Part shown: piece after piece, positions 1 to 9,445 of the stretch
Layout of the letters: every line of letters begins with the position of its first letter
How positions within the stretch are numbered: the first letter of the stretch is position 1
The notes under the pieces: generated by a model
The model's database searches: none
Told to the model about the DNA's origin: nothing
The model's input: the letters and a program-made list of their open reading frames with translations, nothing else
Translations under genes and position numbers: made by a program
Assembly (NCBI GenBank): GCA_902782145.1
Contig: CACZLZ010000041.1
Coordinates: 1 to 55,631 of the forward strand
Direction of reading: 5' to 3'
Length of the DNA stretch: 55,631 nt
DNA from: an uncultured Aeromonadales bacterium
GTDB lineage: Bacteria; Pseudomonadota; Gammaproteobacteria; Enterobacterales; Succinivibrionaceae

Positions 1-1720
1 CTACCGAACATAATTTTTTATGAAAACAGATACCATAGGAGTATACATTCCGCACAAGGGGATCATCCATATAAACAGTTGCATATCCTTTTTCAGCGAT
101 CTGTTCTAATGCTTTTTCAGCAGCTGTCAATCTTGCACCAAACGGCTTATCAGTATGCTTAAGTTCCAGAATAGCAACGGTAGTACTATTTTTTGATGCA
201 ATAATGATATCAACGTAGCCATCTCCGGATTCAAAATTGGACTTATGCTCCTCAACGAATGACGTGCCGTTGACCAGCAGACCGTTCATGAAGCCGTGAT
301 AGTAGTTTTCCTTAGGTGCATTGGTGGCAAAATCCCTGATGGAAACATATTTGCCAAGGAGGGTGTTAAGGTTATCCTGAACCTTTTCGGCATCACCTGC
401 AAACAAACCTTTTACCAGTTCACCGGTATGGTTTTTCATGACGGAATTGTTCTTAAAGAACGCAAGAATTTTATCTCTGAAACAGTCTCTTATTTCTTCA
501 TTTGGAATGTACAGGCTGTATTCCGCTTTTTTTGATGAACGGTATGTCGGATCAAAAGTAAGATACCCGGTATAAAGCAGCAGAGTCCAGAAGTCGCTGA
601 TGTCATGGTTCTGCAAATCACCGTAACATAGGGAGGCTCTTACTTCCGCGGTTATGGGTTTGCCGTCCAGAAGGTTTTGCATCTTATCCACGTCATCCGG
701 CTCAATGAAACCCATGAATTCTTCAATGACATCATTACCGCTGGTGTTTATCCAGTAGTTGCCTGCCTGAATGAGCTCTCTGTCTTGGCTTAACTTTCTG
801 AAGTTGTCATCACAGAAGTTCATCACATCCCACGGGCAGTACATATGAGTTGTTCCAAAATGGTACCCGTCGTAATTGCTTCTTACCTCTTCGTAATAGT
901 CCGAAAGTCCATAGTATGAAAGTACCTCCTGAGTTTCTTCTTGGGTAAAACCTATCCCAGTGGACAGATCATCATTTCCGGAATCAAGAACCGAGCAGAT
1001 CTGCAGGTTGTTAAGTCCGGTGAAGATACTTTCCTTGGCTGCTCTTAAACAGCCAGTAAGCACAGCCCTGCCCAGATATATGTTGGTCTTTAATGCATTG
1101 CTAAGGAACGGACTGATGATGTCAATCATTTCCCGGTAGTAGCCGTTATGAGCAGCCTTGGCAATGGGAACATCATATTCGTCAATGAGCAGGATCGGCT
1201 TAATGCCGTGGTGTTTGTATAAAAACTTCAGCAGGTTGCTCAGTGAATCAGTTATCTTATCTTTATTAACGATATTGCAGATACTAATTTTATCAGAAGC
1301 TATTTCGTTAAAAATTTCCTTTTCGGTATCGCTGAGTTTAGAACTTTCTGCCAGATAACTGAAATTACTGTATAAGTCAAAAATGACACAGCCCATCTGG
1401 TAATAAGCCCGTGCAAACTCACTTCCTGCCACTGCCTTTAGGGAAATAAAGATCACCGGAAACTTCCCCATGAATTCGTCCTTAAACCATTTCTCCTGAA
1501 GTGATACATCACCGGGATTTTCGACATTCAGAGACAGAAAGTCGTAGAAGGTGGACATGGTAAGCGTTTTACCGAAACGTCTTGGTCTGGTAATAAGTAT
1601 TACGTCAGCTTTGTTTTCCTTAAACACAGATCTGATAAAAGGAGTCTTATCAACATAATAGCAGTCATTTTCAATAAGCTTATGAAAAAATTCAGTTCCG
1701 ATACCTATATACTTCAACAT
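1..1720 (-). CDS. AAA-ATPase-like / PD-(D/E)XK nuclease family protein, 3' end cut by window edge
   Basis: The minus-strand frame is open from an ATG at 1720, preceded by an AAGGTGG ribosome site, to the left edge, giving 573 visible residues. The N-terminus (GIGTEFFHKLIE, then DKTPFI) and the P-loop RPRRFGKTLT (K51) are typical of the AAA-ATPase-like family (PF09820). Walker B is ILLIDEYDVP (D180, E181). The C-terminal part has the PD-(D/E)XK nuclease signature DGYVDIIIAS followed by AILELKHTD (E519, K521), as in PF08011. Only a short tail should be missing, because the family usually ends soon after the YGICFHKK segment visible here. These proteins are abundant in gut anaerobes and their role is unproven; a part in mobile-element biology or nucleic-acid processing is usually assumed. 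The gene is A+T-rich, unlike the G+C-rich genes that follow. Confidence 0.9.
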   Translation of the reverse strand, partial: MLKYIGIGTEFFHKLIENDCYYVDKTPFIRSVFKENKADVILITRPRRFGKTLTMSTFYDFLSLNVENPGDVSLQEKWFKDEFMGKFPVIFISLKAVAGSEFARAYYQMGCVIFDLYSNFSYLAESSKLSDTEKEIFNEIASDKISICNIVNKDKITDSLSNLLKFLYKHHGIKPILLIDEYDVPIAKAAHNGYYREMIDIISPFLSNALKTNIYLGRAVLTGCLRAAKESIFTGLNNLQICSVLDSGNDDLSTGIGFTQEETQEVLSYYGLSDYYEEVRSNYDGYHFGTTHMYCPWDVMNFCDDNFRKLSQDRELIQAGNYWINTSGNDVIEEFMGFIEPDDVDKMQNLLDGKPITAEVRASLCYGDLQNHDISDFWTLLLYTGYLTFDPTYRSSKKAEYSLYIPNEEIRDCFRDKILAFFKNNSVMKNHTGELVKGLFAGDAEKVQDNLNTLLGKYVSIRDFATNAPKENYYHGFMNGLLVNGTSFVEEHKSNFESGDGYVDIIIASKNSTTVAILELKHTDKPFGARLTAAEKALEQIAEKGYATVYMDDPLVRNVYSYGICFHKKLCSV

Positions 1721-2491
1721 CGGCTCCACCTTTTAATTTGACCTTCATAGCAAAAAATGTCTTTTCTTGTTCGCTGTTCACGAAGTGGTTGATGCGCAGA
1801 AAGGCACTATTAGCTTCATCATCCCATAACCAATCATATCGTCAACTGCCAAAATCTTACTTTTGAATAAGAATTAAAACATAAATTACCCTTTCAGTTT
1901 AGCCGATTTGCTTAAATACGGAGATATAAAAAAAATTAGATCTGTTCATATACTGTTGCGGGGTGGCATTCTGTTGATTTATCGTATTTCCTCCTTGCAG
2001 GTCGGTAATCAGGCAGGTGATCATTGCAAGGCTTTTCTATCTCTATTGCTTAAACCTCTTATATAGATTTTATAGGTAATATTTTGACTTTCTATTATAA
2101 TACTTTCAAACAAATTTCTAAATTTTATATTCTTTAAACTCTTTTTGTATTTAAGGCATTATAAAATCAACTATATCATCAGTATGTTTTGTCCACTTTA
2201 CATCTTTATAAGATTAAAAATTTTTAAATTCTTTTACTTCTAATTATTTGTTTCAATATTTGCTTCAATATTTCCTTCGTTATCATATTTTAATTTCAAA
2301 CCAAGTACAGCTTTCCATTAAGCCAGCTGAGATGGATGAGCCCTTTAAAAGTCTTGAAAGCCTTCAGATAACTTCAGCCGTCTCCCCATAATGATCAAGA
2401 GCCGGCTTCTCCAACTCTCATGCTCCCCAATTCACCTCCCCAGCATGTTTCATCTCACTCCGGAGCTGTCCCCGGCTCCAGATGCCACATC
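1721..2491. other. A+T-rich intergenic stretch, no gene recognised
   Basis: About 770 bases separate the start of the ATPase-like gene from the 3' end of the helicase gene, both on the minus strand. The section 1850-2310 is very A+T-rich with many stops in all frames. It should contain the promoter of the ATPase-like gene near 1750-1950, but I cannot pick a convincing box. Composition changes sharply near 2390-2420 to G+C-rich sequence, marking a probable junction between segments of different origin. Confidence 0.6.
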
Positions 2492-5034
2492 TCAATGCTG
2501 TTCCCCAGACTGCTCCGCCTCCTGCTCCTCAGCATTCCGCTGCCTGGCATATCGCCGCTGATAATAATCCATGATCCGGTAGTCAATGGCGTCCTTCACA
2601 TGGCGGACAAAGATCGGATCCCGGATCATCTCCGCCATCTCCTCCCGGAGAGCCAGGGCAAAGCCCTCCCGGCGGACAAAGAATCCCTTGCCGGATCCCA
2701 GGAGAAAATGCACCGGCATCCGGAGGATCTTACTGAGATGCTCACGATCTGAGATCTTGAGATAATCCTCCCGGGTCAGATCAGGATCCAGCTCCTTCCA
2801 GTTGGTCCCGTTGTCAAAGAAGGCCTTCCAACTGGCCAGCAGCTCATCCCAGGTTACGGCGCTCTTCATCTCATCCTGGCCGCAGAAAGCTGCCAGCACC
2901 GGCATTTTGTACACTTTGGTCATGCTGGTGGTCTCAATGACAACGATGAACTCCCGGCCGATAGTGCCGTAAAGAGCCGCCTCCCCGGGATCCAGCTCAT
3001 GGAGTCCATGAAGGTAGTCCAGATAGCCCCTGAAGGGGTTCTCCCGGGAGCGGCTCACCGCCGCCTGGTAGATATCCGCATCCATATGGGTGAAGAGCTC
3101 CATCCGGGTAGGGCGGTGGCCCAGCAAATCCCGGATCCGGAAATACTCCTCCCGGATCAGATCTCTGACGGTATGCTGCCGGCGATCCATCTCGGCAAAG
3201 AGATCCAACAGGCGCAGATCAAAGTCCACCAGATACCCGTCGGGATAATCATCCGCCTCCAGGCTCCCGGAAGATCCCCGGCCGCCTTCCCGGGAGGGGG
3301 TGTTCTCCCCGGTGAGAAAGAGCCGCACCCGGCCGGCCTTCTCATAGTTGCCAATGAAGTCCAGCACCGTCAGGTGGCTCTTTCCCCGGCAGATCCTCAG
3401 CCCCCGGCCCAGCTGCTGCAGGAACACCACAGGGGATTCCGTGGGGCGGAGGAACATGACCATGTCCAGAGCCGCAATGTCCACCCCCTCATTGAACATG
3501 TCCACGGCAAACACCACCCGGAGGGAGCCTTCCTTCAGCCGCTCCACGGCTATCTCCCGGTCCAAAGCATGCTGTCCCTGGGCGCCGCTGTAGACTGCCA
3601 CGGCCGGGATCCCCCGGGCTGTAAACTCCCGGGCCATCTCCTCAGCATGCTCCCGGGAGCAGCAGAAACCCAGGGCCCGCCGGGAGCGGTGCTTCAGGTA
3701 GTTCCGGAAGATCATCTCGTGGCGGCGCACATTGCCGATGTAGGTCTCGTTCAGCTCCCGATCATCATACCGTCCCCGGATCACATGGAGACCCGAGTAA
3801 TCCGTGTCGTCGAAGATCCCGTAATAATGGAAGGGCACCAGGAGTCCCTTGTTGATAGCTTCCTTAAGGGAGATCTCATAGGGCACATTGTAGTCGCAGA
3901 TCTCATAGATGCTCCGGCCGTCCATGCGCTCGGGGGTGGCCGTAAGTCCCAGGAGGAACCGGGGCCGGAAGTAGTCCACGATCCGCCGGTAATGATCTGT
4001 CACCGCATGATGGAACTCATCCACCACCACATACTGGAAATAGTCCCGGGGAAAATACCGATCGTTAAGATACTGCCGGCTCCCCAATGTGGCCACCGAG
4101 GCAAAGATCACCTTCCCCGTGGTGCACTTGCTGCTCCCGTCGAAGATGCCGTACTCGTCCTCCCCCCGGACACTCTTAAAGGAGCGGGCGGCCTGGCGCA
4201 GGATCTCCTCCCGGTGGGCCACAAAAAGCACCCGCTCATAGCCCCGGGAGTCAAAGGCGGCCAGGAAGGTTTTCCCCACTCCCGTGGCCGCCTGGACCAG
4301 GCCTTTTACCGCCCCCTCCGCCCGGGCGTTTTCCAGGGCGCACAGCGCCTCGATCTGGGCACCCCGGGGCTCAAACAGCACCCGGGTCCAGGTGTCCGGA
4401 TCTTCCGGATCTCCCGGGGCTTCCCGCTCATCATAGCGATCCAGGAAATCAACAGCCCCCGGCCGGTGCCAGGAGCGGGAATAGCGCTTAAGCTCAGCGT
4501 CATCCACGGGCACCGAGTGATGGAGGAACAGATCCTCAAAGGTGCGGAAGAACCTCTGGAAACTGTCCGGATCCCTTAGGCTGGTGAACCGGTAGTTCCA
4601 CTCAATCCCCGAGGTCAGGGCGCTCCGGGAAATGTTGGAGGAGCCGATGAAGATCTCACTGCAGATGTCGTAGTGGAAGATGTAGGCCTTGGGGTGAAAG
4701 GAGCGGGAGCTGTCGTTGTAGAAGCGCAGATCAACCCGGTTGCCCAGCCGGATTTCACCAGGCACAGAGCCGAGGGCTGGGTGATCCCCAGGTAGTTCCC
4801 GGTGAGAAGCCTGATCGGCACGCCCCGATCCAGGGCGCCCGCCAGATCGTCCAGGAGCATCTTCACCCCGGACTCCATGAGGAAGGAGACAATGATGTCG
4901 ATCCGCCGGGCAGAGGCAAAGCTCTGGACCAGCTGGTAGTACAGCTGATGCTGCCGGGATGTGTCCCCGATCATGACGTCCGCCGGGAAGATCACCTCCG
5001 GGCTGGGACTTTCTTCAGCAGCAGGTTCAGCCAA
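2492..5034 (-). pseudogene. PLD-domain SF2 (DEAD/DEAH) helicase, frameshifted
   Basis: Two overlapping minus-strand frames together encode one recognisable protein. The first frame starts at a TTG at 5034 and gives the first half of a phospholipase-D-like domain (TSRQHQLYYQLVQSF, then IRLLTGNYLGITQPSAL). The second frame, open as 2492-4765, continues it (GNRVDLRFYNDSSRSFHPKA, then IFIGSSNISRSAL) and carries the helicase core: AATGVGKTFLA (motif I), VVDEFHHA (II), GLTATPER (III) and QQLGRGLRI (VI). The frame must change at about 4740-4765, so either the gene is broken or the window has an indel there. A GTG at 4765 could in principle start a shortened protein without a complete PLD domain. The arrangement matches SF2 helicases with an N-terminal PLD module found in defence-related loci beside a methyltransferase. 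The first 43 bases overlap the methyltransferase gene. Confidence 0.8.
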
Positions 5035-5618
5035 CGCTCATTCTCCCTTTCGGGACGCACATCACCGGTGATCCAGGATCCGGTGATCAGAAGATCCGGG
5101 ATCGCCCCCAGCAGATCGGTAAAAGCCTCCAGGGTGAGATCGGTGAAATACCTCCCGCCCCGGATCCCCTCAAAGCCCCCGTGCTTGAAGGAGGTGTACA
5201 GCACGCCTCCCGTCTTCAGGGCCCGGGCGATCCGGCCCAGCACATCCGGCAGCTGCTGCCGGGGCAGGTGCAAGATGGAGGCGCAAGCCCAGATCCCGTC
5301 ATACTCCTCCCGGGCGTCCAGCTCTCCGAACAGCATCTGCCGCACCGGTTGCCCGGTCAGTTCCCGGGCCAGGCGGCACATTTCCGGGGAGCCGTCAGCG
5401 GCATCCACAGCATAGCCCAGATCCAGGAAGGCCCGGGAATCCCGGCCGGAGCCGCAGCCCAGATCCAGAATGCGCCCGCCCGGCGGGAGCAGCCGGAGAA
5501 ACCGTGACCTAAGGTCACTCATGTCCGCTGACATGGTGCCCTGGGCAAAAGAGTCCGCATTCTCCTGGTAATAGAGCAGGGTCTTCTGCTGATCTGCTGC
5601 CTGCAAGCCTCCGTCCAT
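4992..5618 (-). CDS. class I SAM-dependent methyltransferase
   Basis: This is a 208-residue protein from an ATG at 5618. It has the Rossmann-fold SAM-binding motif ILDLGCGSGRDSRAF near residues 50-63, followed by an acidic motif II (VDAADGSPEMC) and ILHLPRQQLPDVLGRIARAL, which fit small TehB/UbiE-like methyltransferases. The C-terminal half (GGVLYTSFKHGGFEGIRGGR, then YFTDLT) is typical of stand-alone methyltransferases placed just upstream of, or fused to, PLD/DEAD helicases. Its 3' end overlaps the helicase start by 43 bases, so the two were built as a translationally coupled pair. The substrate cannot be told from sequence. Methylation of nucleic acid or a small molecule is possible, but no DNA-methyltransferase catalytic motif such as DPPY is visible. 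Confidence 0.85.
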   Translation of the reverse strand: MDGGLQAADQQKTLLYYQENADSFAQGTMSADMSDLRSRFLRLLPPGGRILDLGCGSGRDSRAFLDLGYAVDAADGSPEMCRLARELTGQPVRQMLFGELDAREEYDGIWACASILHLPRQQLPDVLGRIARALKTGGVLYTSFKHGGFEGIRGGRYFTDLTLEAFTDLLGAIPDLLITGSWITGDVRPERENERWLNLLLKKVPARR

Positions 5619-6010
5619 GCTGTCCTCCCCTGGTTCTTAAATCGTCCAGTGTCTCTCCCGGCTCAGTCACCGGCATCTGGAGGGAAAAAACATCTTTCAC
5701 CCTGCAAGTTCGGAAGAAGATCCCCGGACTCATGGGAAGATGCACCGTGATCCTACCACGGGCGGCTGTTCACAGGTAACAGGCAGGTCACTAACCAGAC
5801 TTCCGAAAGGCATCCTCATTCCGCACTCTGCCGTCCAACCGGAACTGACAGCCTCTCCCGCAAGTTGCCAACTGGTTGTTTTCAGACTATAGTGATGATA
5901 TCAGAAACAGATTTTGGTGATAATAGTTTTGCCTTAATTGATTTTGGCTAAACATATTTAGCCGAAATCAATTTTGGTAAAATTCATTTCTCTCTCAGAT
6001 CGGAGGAAAC
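5619..6010. other. divergent intergenic region
   Basis: These 392 bases lie between the divergently transcribed methyltransferase and ATPase_2/DUF234 genes and must hold both promoters. The left 250 bases are G+C-rich and unremarkable. The right 110 bases switch to A+T-rich sequence with several copies of the word ATTTTGG and the inverted repeat listed separately. I see no further gene. Confidence 0.6.
5936..5973. promoter_or_regulatory. 16-bp inverted repeat, probable operator upstream of the DUF234 ATPase gene
   Basis: The left arm AATTGATTTTGGCTAA (5936-5951) and right arm TTAGCCGAAATCAATT (5958-5973) are reverse complements with one mismatch around a 6-base centre. A further half-like word, GATTTTGG, occurs upstream at about 5910. 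The repeat ends 37 bases before the ATG at 6011, where an operator over the promoter or 5' leader would lie. No T-run follows and no gene ends here, which argues against a terminator. The binding protein is unknown. Confidence 0.6.
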
Positions 6011-7399
6011 ATGGAGAAGCCATTTAAGGGAAGAAGCACCGAGTTACATGCCCTTGATCATAAGTACCGTCAGCAAGGGTTTGTGATGACCGTGCTCTAC
6101 GGCAGACGGCGGATCGGCAAAACTAGGCTTATCCACCAGTTCATGAAGGAGCACCCCTGCAGGAGCATATCATTCACTGCTGTAGAACGTGAAGAGCGCG
6201 AACTTCTTTCCTTAATGAGCGAGACGGTTCTAGAAGCTCTGGCCCCAGAGCTTGCTGAAAAGATCAGTTTCGACAGTTTTGAGAAACTCTTTGACTTCAT
6301 AGGTATGCGGGCCGCAAAGGAAAGGATCATCTTTTCTATCGATGAATATCCCTACCTGGCAAAACAATGCCCTTACATCCAGTCAGTGCTTCAGAAGGTT
6401 ATCGACACCAAATGGCAGAACACTTCTCTGTTCCTGATCCTATGCGGCTCACTGGTTGGATTCATGAGAGATGAGGTGCTAGGGGGAGCGGCTCCTCTCC
6501 ACGGCAGAGCTGATCTTGAACTCAGACTCCGGCCCTTCAACTACCTGGAGACCGCCATGTTCCTGGAGGGCTTCACCTGTGAGGAGAAGGCGATCTGTTA
6601 TGGTCTCACCAACGGTGTTGCAAAATACATTGAGCAGTTCGACACCGGGTGCAATCTGGACGATAACATCATCCAGCAGTTCTATTCCATAGGAGGATAT
6701 TTTACCGAAGAGCAGATCAAGACTGTCATCACCGGCGAAAAGAAAAATCCCTCAATGTACAACTCCATCATTTCAGCAGTTGCCACGGGTCATACGAAGA
6801 ACAGCGAAATCGCATCATTCACTGGCTCTGACGATGTATCTTACCCACTTCGGGTTCTGGTCGGAGCTGAGTTGCTTGAGAAACGTATGTCCCGGAAACC
6901 ATATTATGTTCTTAACGACAGCATGCTGGAATTCTGGTTCAGATATGTAAACAGGGCTGCCAGCCTCATAGAAGCAGGCCGGGGGGAGGCTTACTATTTG
7001 ACCCGGGTGAAGCCGTGCCTGCACGATTTCATGGGACGGATCTTTGAAAAGATGGCCAAGGAGTACCTTCTCATGCATGCGGGAATAGACGGGATCCCCC
7101 TCATCTCCGAGATCAGCGATTATCAGGCCACCACGGCGGATGACAACGGGCAGCCTCAGCAAATAGAAATAGATCTGGCAGGAAGATGTGAGGGCAAAAT
7201 TATTTTGGCTGGTGAATGCAAATTCCGGAACGCACCCTTTGACAGAGGTGATTTGAATAAGTTCCTGGACAAGATCCGATTCCTCCCCGCCACCGATCCC
7301 TGGCTTGGGATCTTTGCCCTGGGCGGTTTCACTGAGGATGTCAGGAAGGATCCGGGGAAATGCCATCTGATAGCCATTGACGATATGTACCCATCATGA
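6011..7399 (+). CDS. ATPase_2 / DUF234 family ATP-binding protein
   Basis: This is an intact 462-residue protein with a strong ribosome site (CGGAGGAAAC) directly before the ATG. The N-terminal STAND-like ATPase domain (PF01637) has Walker A GRRRIGKTRL (K37) and Walker B IIFSIDEYPYL (D111, E112). A winged-helix-like middle follows (NSEIASFTGSDDVSYPLRVL, then VGAELLEKR). The C-terminal DUF234 region holds IDLAGRCEGKIILAGECKF, resembling a PD-(D/E)XK core (D-x-n-E-C-K). The family is widespread in archaea and anaerobic bacteria, and its job is unproven; a DNA-acting or toxin-like role is often suggested. It is a single gene with its own upstream inverted repeat, moderate G+C, and no relation to the degenerate sequence downstream. 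Confidence 0.92.
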   Translation: MEKPFKGRSTELHALDHKYRQQGFVMTVLYGRRRIGKTRLIHQFMKEHPCRSISFTAVEREERELLSLMSETVLEALAPELAEKISFDSFEKLFDFIGMRAAKERIIFSIDEYPYLAKQCPYIQSVLQKVIDTKWQNTSLFLILCGSLVGFMRDEVLGGAAPLHGRADLELRLRPFNYLETAMFLEGFTCEEKAICYGLTNGVAKYIEQFDTGCNLDDNIIQQFYSIGGYFTEEQIKTVITGEKKNPSMYNSIISAVATGHTKNSEIASFTGSDDVSYPLRVLVGAELLEKRMSRKPYYVLNDSMLEFWFRYVNRAASLIEAGRGEAYYLTRVKPCLHDFMGRIFEKMAKEYLLMHAGIDGIPLISEISDYQATTADDNGQPQQIEIDLAGRCEGKIILAGECKFRNAPFDRGDLNKFLDKIRFLPATDPWLGIFALGGFTEDVRKDPGKCHLIAIDDMYPS

Positions 7400-7592
7400 A
7401 GCCTGAGGTGGAAACCAGGAAGTGACTGCTCCATGATTTATCCTTAGGATTGGGAGTTGCGTTCATGAACCTATCCCCAAACCGGTGCACAATACACCAT
7501 GCTGGGACGCGGACAATGAGCGCTTATGAAAGATCAGAGTACCCCTGAACTGCAACCCGCCTACCGGTGATCCAGATCGGACAGAAGTATGA

Positions 7593-7745
7593 GGATCAGA
7601 ACCTCAGATGCGGGCACTCCCGCCTGATGAAGAGGACAATGATAGGCCTGGAAAAATGAAAGACCCCGGAAAAGAGAGAAGAGAAGCTTTCAGGAATGCT
7701 TTCAGGATGGCTTACAGGGGAAAAGAGCAGCAGGAGCAGCGATGA
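7593..7745 (+). pseudogene. 3' remnant of a Tn7-like/Mu-type transposase gene (tnsB/tniA-like)
   Basis: An open stretch without a start ends at TGA 7743-7745 and encodes a basic tail with KERREAFRNAFRMAYRGKEQ. It resembles the charged helical C-terminus of Mu-type transposases of Tn7-like elements. It overlaps the start of the tnsC-like remnant by an ATGA, as expected for tnsB-tnsC translational coupling. Upstream (7400-7592) the frame is closed and I recognise nothing, so the catalytic part has been lost. The identity rests mainly on position and tail character. Confidence 0.5.
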
Positions 7746-8717
7746 ATTCGATTGACGATGTATTTACAGCCATCGTAAAAGACTGTGACACGGCGGTAAA
7801 AGCACATTACACCAAACCCTTTCTCCCTGAGTTATCCTGCAATCCGTACATCGAGGCACTGCCTCCTGACACAAAAGAGACTGGAAGCATCTCCATCCTT
7901 TTCAGTCTCTGCCTGATCCTGGACTTCCCACCCCTGACTGCACACCCCGGCAGCGCCTCTGGAGTTTGAGACACATCAAGGATTTCCATGTTCCCAGACA
8001 AACCGACCTGATGATGATGCTCCAGTGCGAAAGGTGTCTTAAGTAGGGGTATGCGGGAAGAAACCCGTTCAGCTATAAGGATGTAATCAGCTACATTGAA
8101 GCGCTTGAAGGCAAACCAATGGCCGTGCCGCACCGCAACTACTACCGAGCACTGCTGAACCGCGTCTATCCGGTCAGGGGCTTTTCAGTGCTGGGAACGT
8201 CCGGAGTAGGCAAAACTGAAACGGCTCTTAACTGCCTCCGGAAATTTCCCCAGGTGATAAAGCACACCAGATACCGGCGTAAACGCTTCGAGGCTCTCCA
8301 GCTTGTATGGTTTAGGTGGACTGTCCTATAGACGGCTCCGTACTGAGCCTCTGCGAGGCAATCGCCCGGGAATTGGACGACGCAGTTGACTGCGACCATC
8401 TCAAGAAATTTTGCGATAAGTACCTGAAGAACAAGGATTATGTTAACGTGACCATCTCCAGATTGCTGAGTGATCTCCATCTGGGCATGCTGATGGTTGA
8501 TAATCTCCAGAATCTTGGTGGCGTCAAGAAAAGGGTAGCGGTTGAAACCCTCTGCTTTCTCTCACACATGAGTAAAAGCCGGGATATCCCGGTGGTGTAC
8601 ATGGGAACACCGGTTCTGCAGGATCTGGTACAGAACGATCTCAGTATGGCGCTGCAACTCACCGGAGATGGCGAGATCATAATGGAGACGCTGAAGAACA
8701 ACTCGTACTGGGGCTGA
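7742..8717 (+). pseudogene. degenerate tnsC/TniB-like transposition ATPase
   Basis: Three short frames line up with one AAA+ protein of the TnsC/TniB family. 7742-7969 gives an N-terminus with the hallmark NPYIEALPP. Around 8050-8330 come GYAGRNPFSYKDV and the P-loop FSVLGTSGVGKTETALNC. 8316-8717 supplies LDCPIDGSVLSLCEAIAREL and the Walker-B-like stretch MLMVDNLQNLGG, then PVVYMGTPVL. Stops and frameshifts lie at about 7967, 8041 and 8316-8331, and the C-terminus is missing. TnsC proteins link target selection to transposase activation in Tn7-like elements. No tnsA, tnsD/Q or transposon end is visible nearby, so this is a dead fragment. Confidence 0.75.
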
Positions 8718-9080
8718 AGTTCGGTTCAGCACATAGGTGACCGAACTGCAACCTGCAACTGACAGATGATCATTCAGCCATTCGCCAACAGAGCTGAAGA
8801 CCGCTATTCAGGCTTGTATTATGCACTAGGATCAAATTCAAAGATTGACTCAAGAAACAATCTGATTCAACCGAACATTTATGAAAAGGAGGAAGGTGAT
8901 AGCAGACAAGGATAAACAAAGGCAAGACAATTGAGGTGCTCGGCAATACCTATTACTGAACTTTCTCGTCATCCTTGAGATAACTCACAGTATGCGCAAA
9001 AAATCATAACAAAGATTAATTGAGCTTGCCGATATAAATTATCATTTGATGTTGTGTAGGATTAAATTAACGAGGTATGA
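8718..9080. other. intergenic remnant, no gene recognised
   Basis: This stretch lies between the tnsC-like remnant and the small toxin-antitoxin-like pair. It becomes A+T-rich after about 8780 and has no open frame of useful length. It probably includes the promoter of the pair in the A+T-rich section 9000-9070, but no clear boxes stand out. Confidence 0.5.
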
Positions 9081-9248
9081 ATGCAAGAAATTAATGAATT
9101 AGATTCAACTTGTGGGATTTCTGATGATGAATTAACGAAGCGTTTCAAGGAATCTATCAGAATTGATGATGAAATCAGAAAAATTAAAGGTCTACCTGTA
9201 GCTAGATATGACGATAAGTCCAAAAAAAGCATATCTGGAATATCCTGA
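9081..9248 (+). CDS. small acidic protein, putative antitoxin partner of a zeta-toxin-like gene
   Basis: This is a 55-residue frame with an ATG at 9081 preceded by an ACGAGG ribosome site. The protein (MQEINELDSTCGISDDEL...) is short, acidic and helical. Its stop overlaps the next start (TGATG at 9246-9250), so the two are translationally coupled. That order, small acidic gene then P-loop kinase, is the usual layout of zeta-type toxin modules. I do not recognise a specific antitoxin family. The gene itself looks intact even though the partner is truncated. Confidence 0.6.
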   Translation: MQEINELDSTCGISDDELTKRFKESIRIDDEIRKIKGLPVARYDDKSKKSISGIS

Positions 9249-9445
9249 TGGGAGGTGCGAGTATATCAGCAACTCATGCAACAAAACTTCCTGAGGTCAT
9301 TGTATTTGCAGGTTCAAATGGTAGCGGCAAAACGCCTCTCCATTCCTGCCAGTCACCAGGACACAGCCATCAGTACCGGAGAGGGCAGAGCGTTCTACAA
9401 AAAAACAGATCAGTCCTAACTAAATCCTGGAGCGAGCTTCCGTAA
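9248..9445 (+). pseudogene. truncated zeta-toxin-like P-loop kinase
   Basis: The first 31 or so residues read TKLPEVIVFAGSNGSGKT, the N-terminal beta strand and P-loop of zeta-toxin-like kinases. After the GKT at about 9338 the protein sense is lost: what follows is low-quality sequence ending at a stop at 9445. The lid, catalytic Asp and the rest of the domain are absent. The break coincides with a change from A+T-rich to more G+C-rich DNA, so a deletion or recombination junction probably lies at 9335-9345. Confidence 0.7.

Noticed and set aside
4306-4539. 77-residue minus-strand frame within the helicase region
   Set aside because: Alternate-frame shadow of the helicase; no independent ribosome site or domain.
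2999-4579. 526-residue plus-strand open frame
   Set aside because: Antisense shadow of the PLD-helicase; Pro/His/Gly-rich with no domain, produced by the G+C-rich codon pattern.
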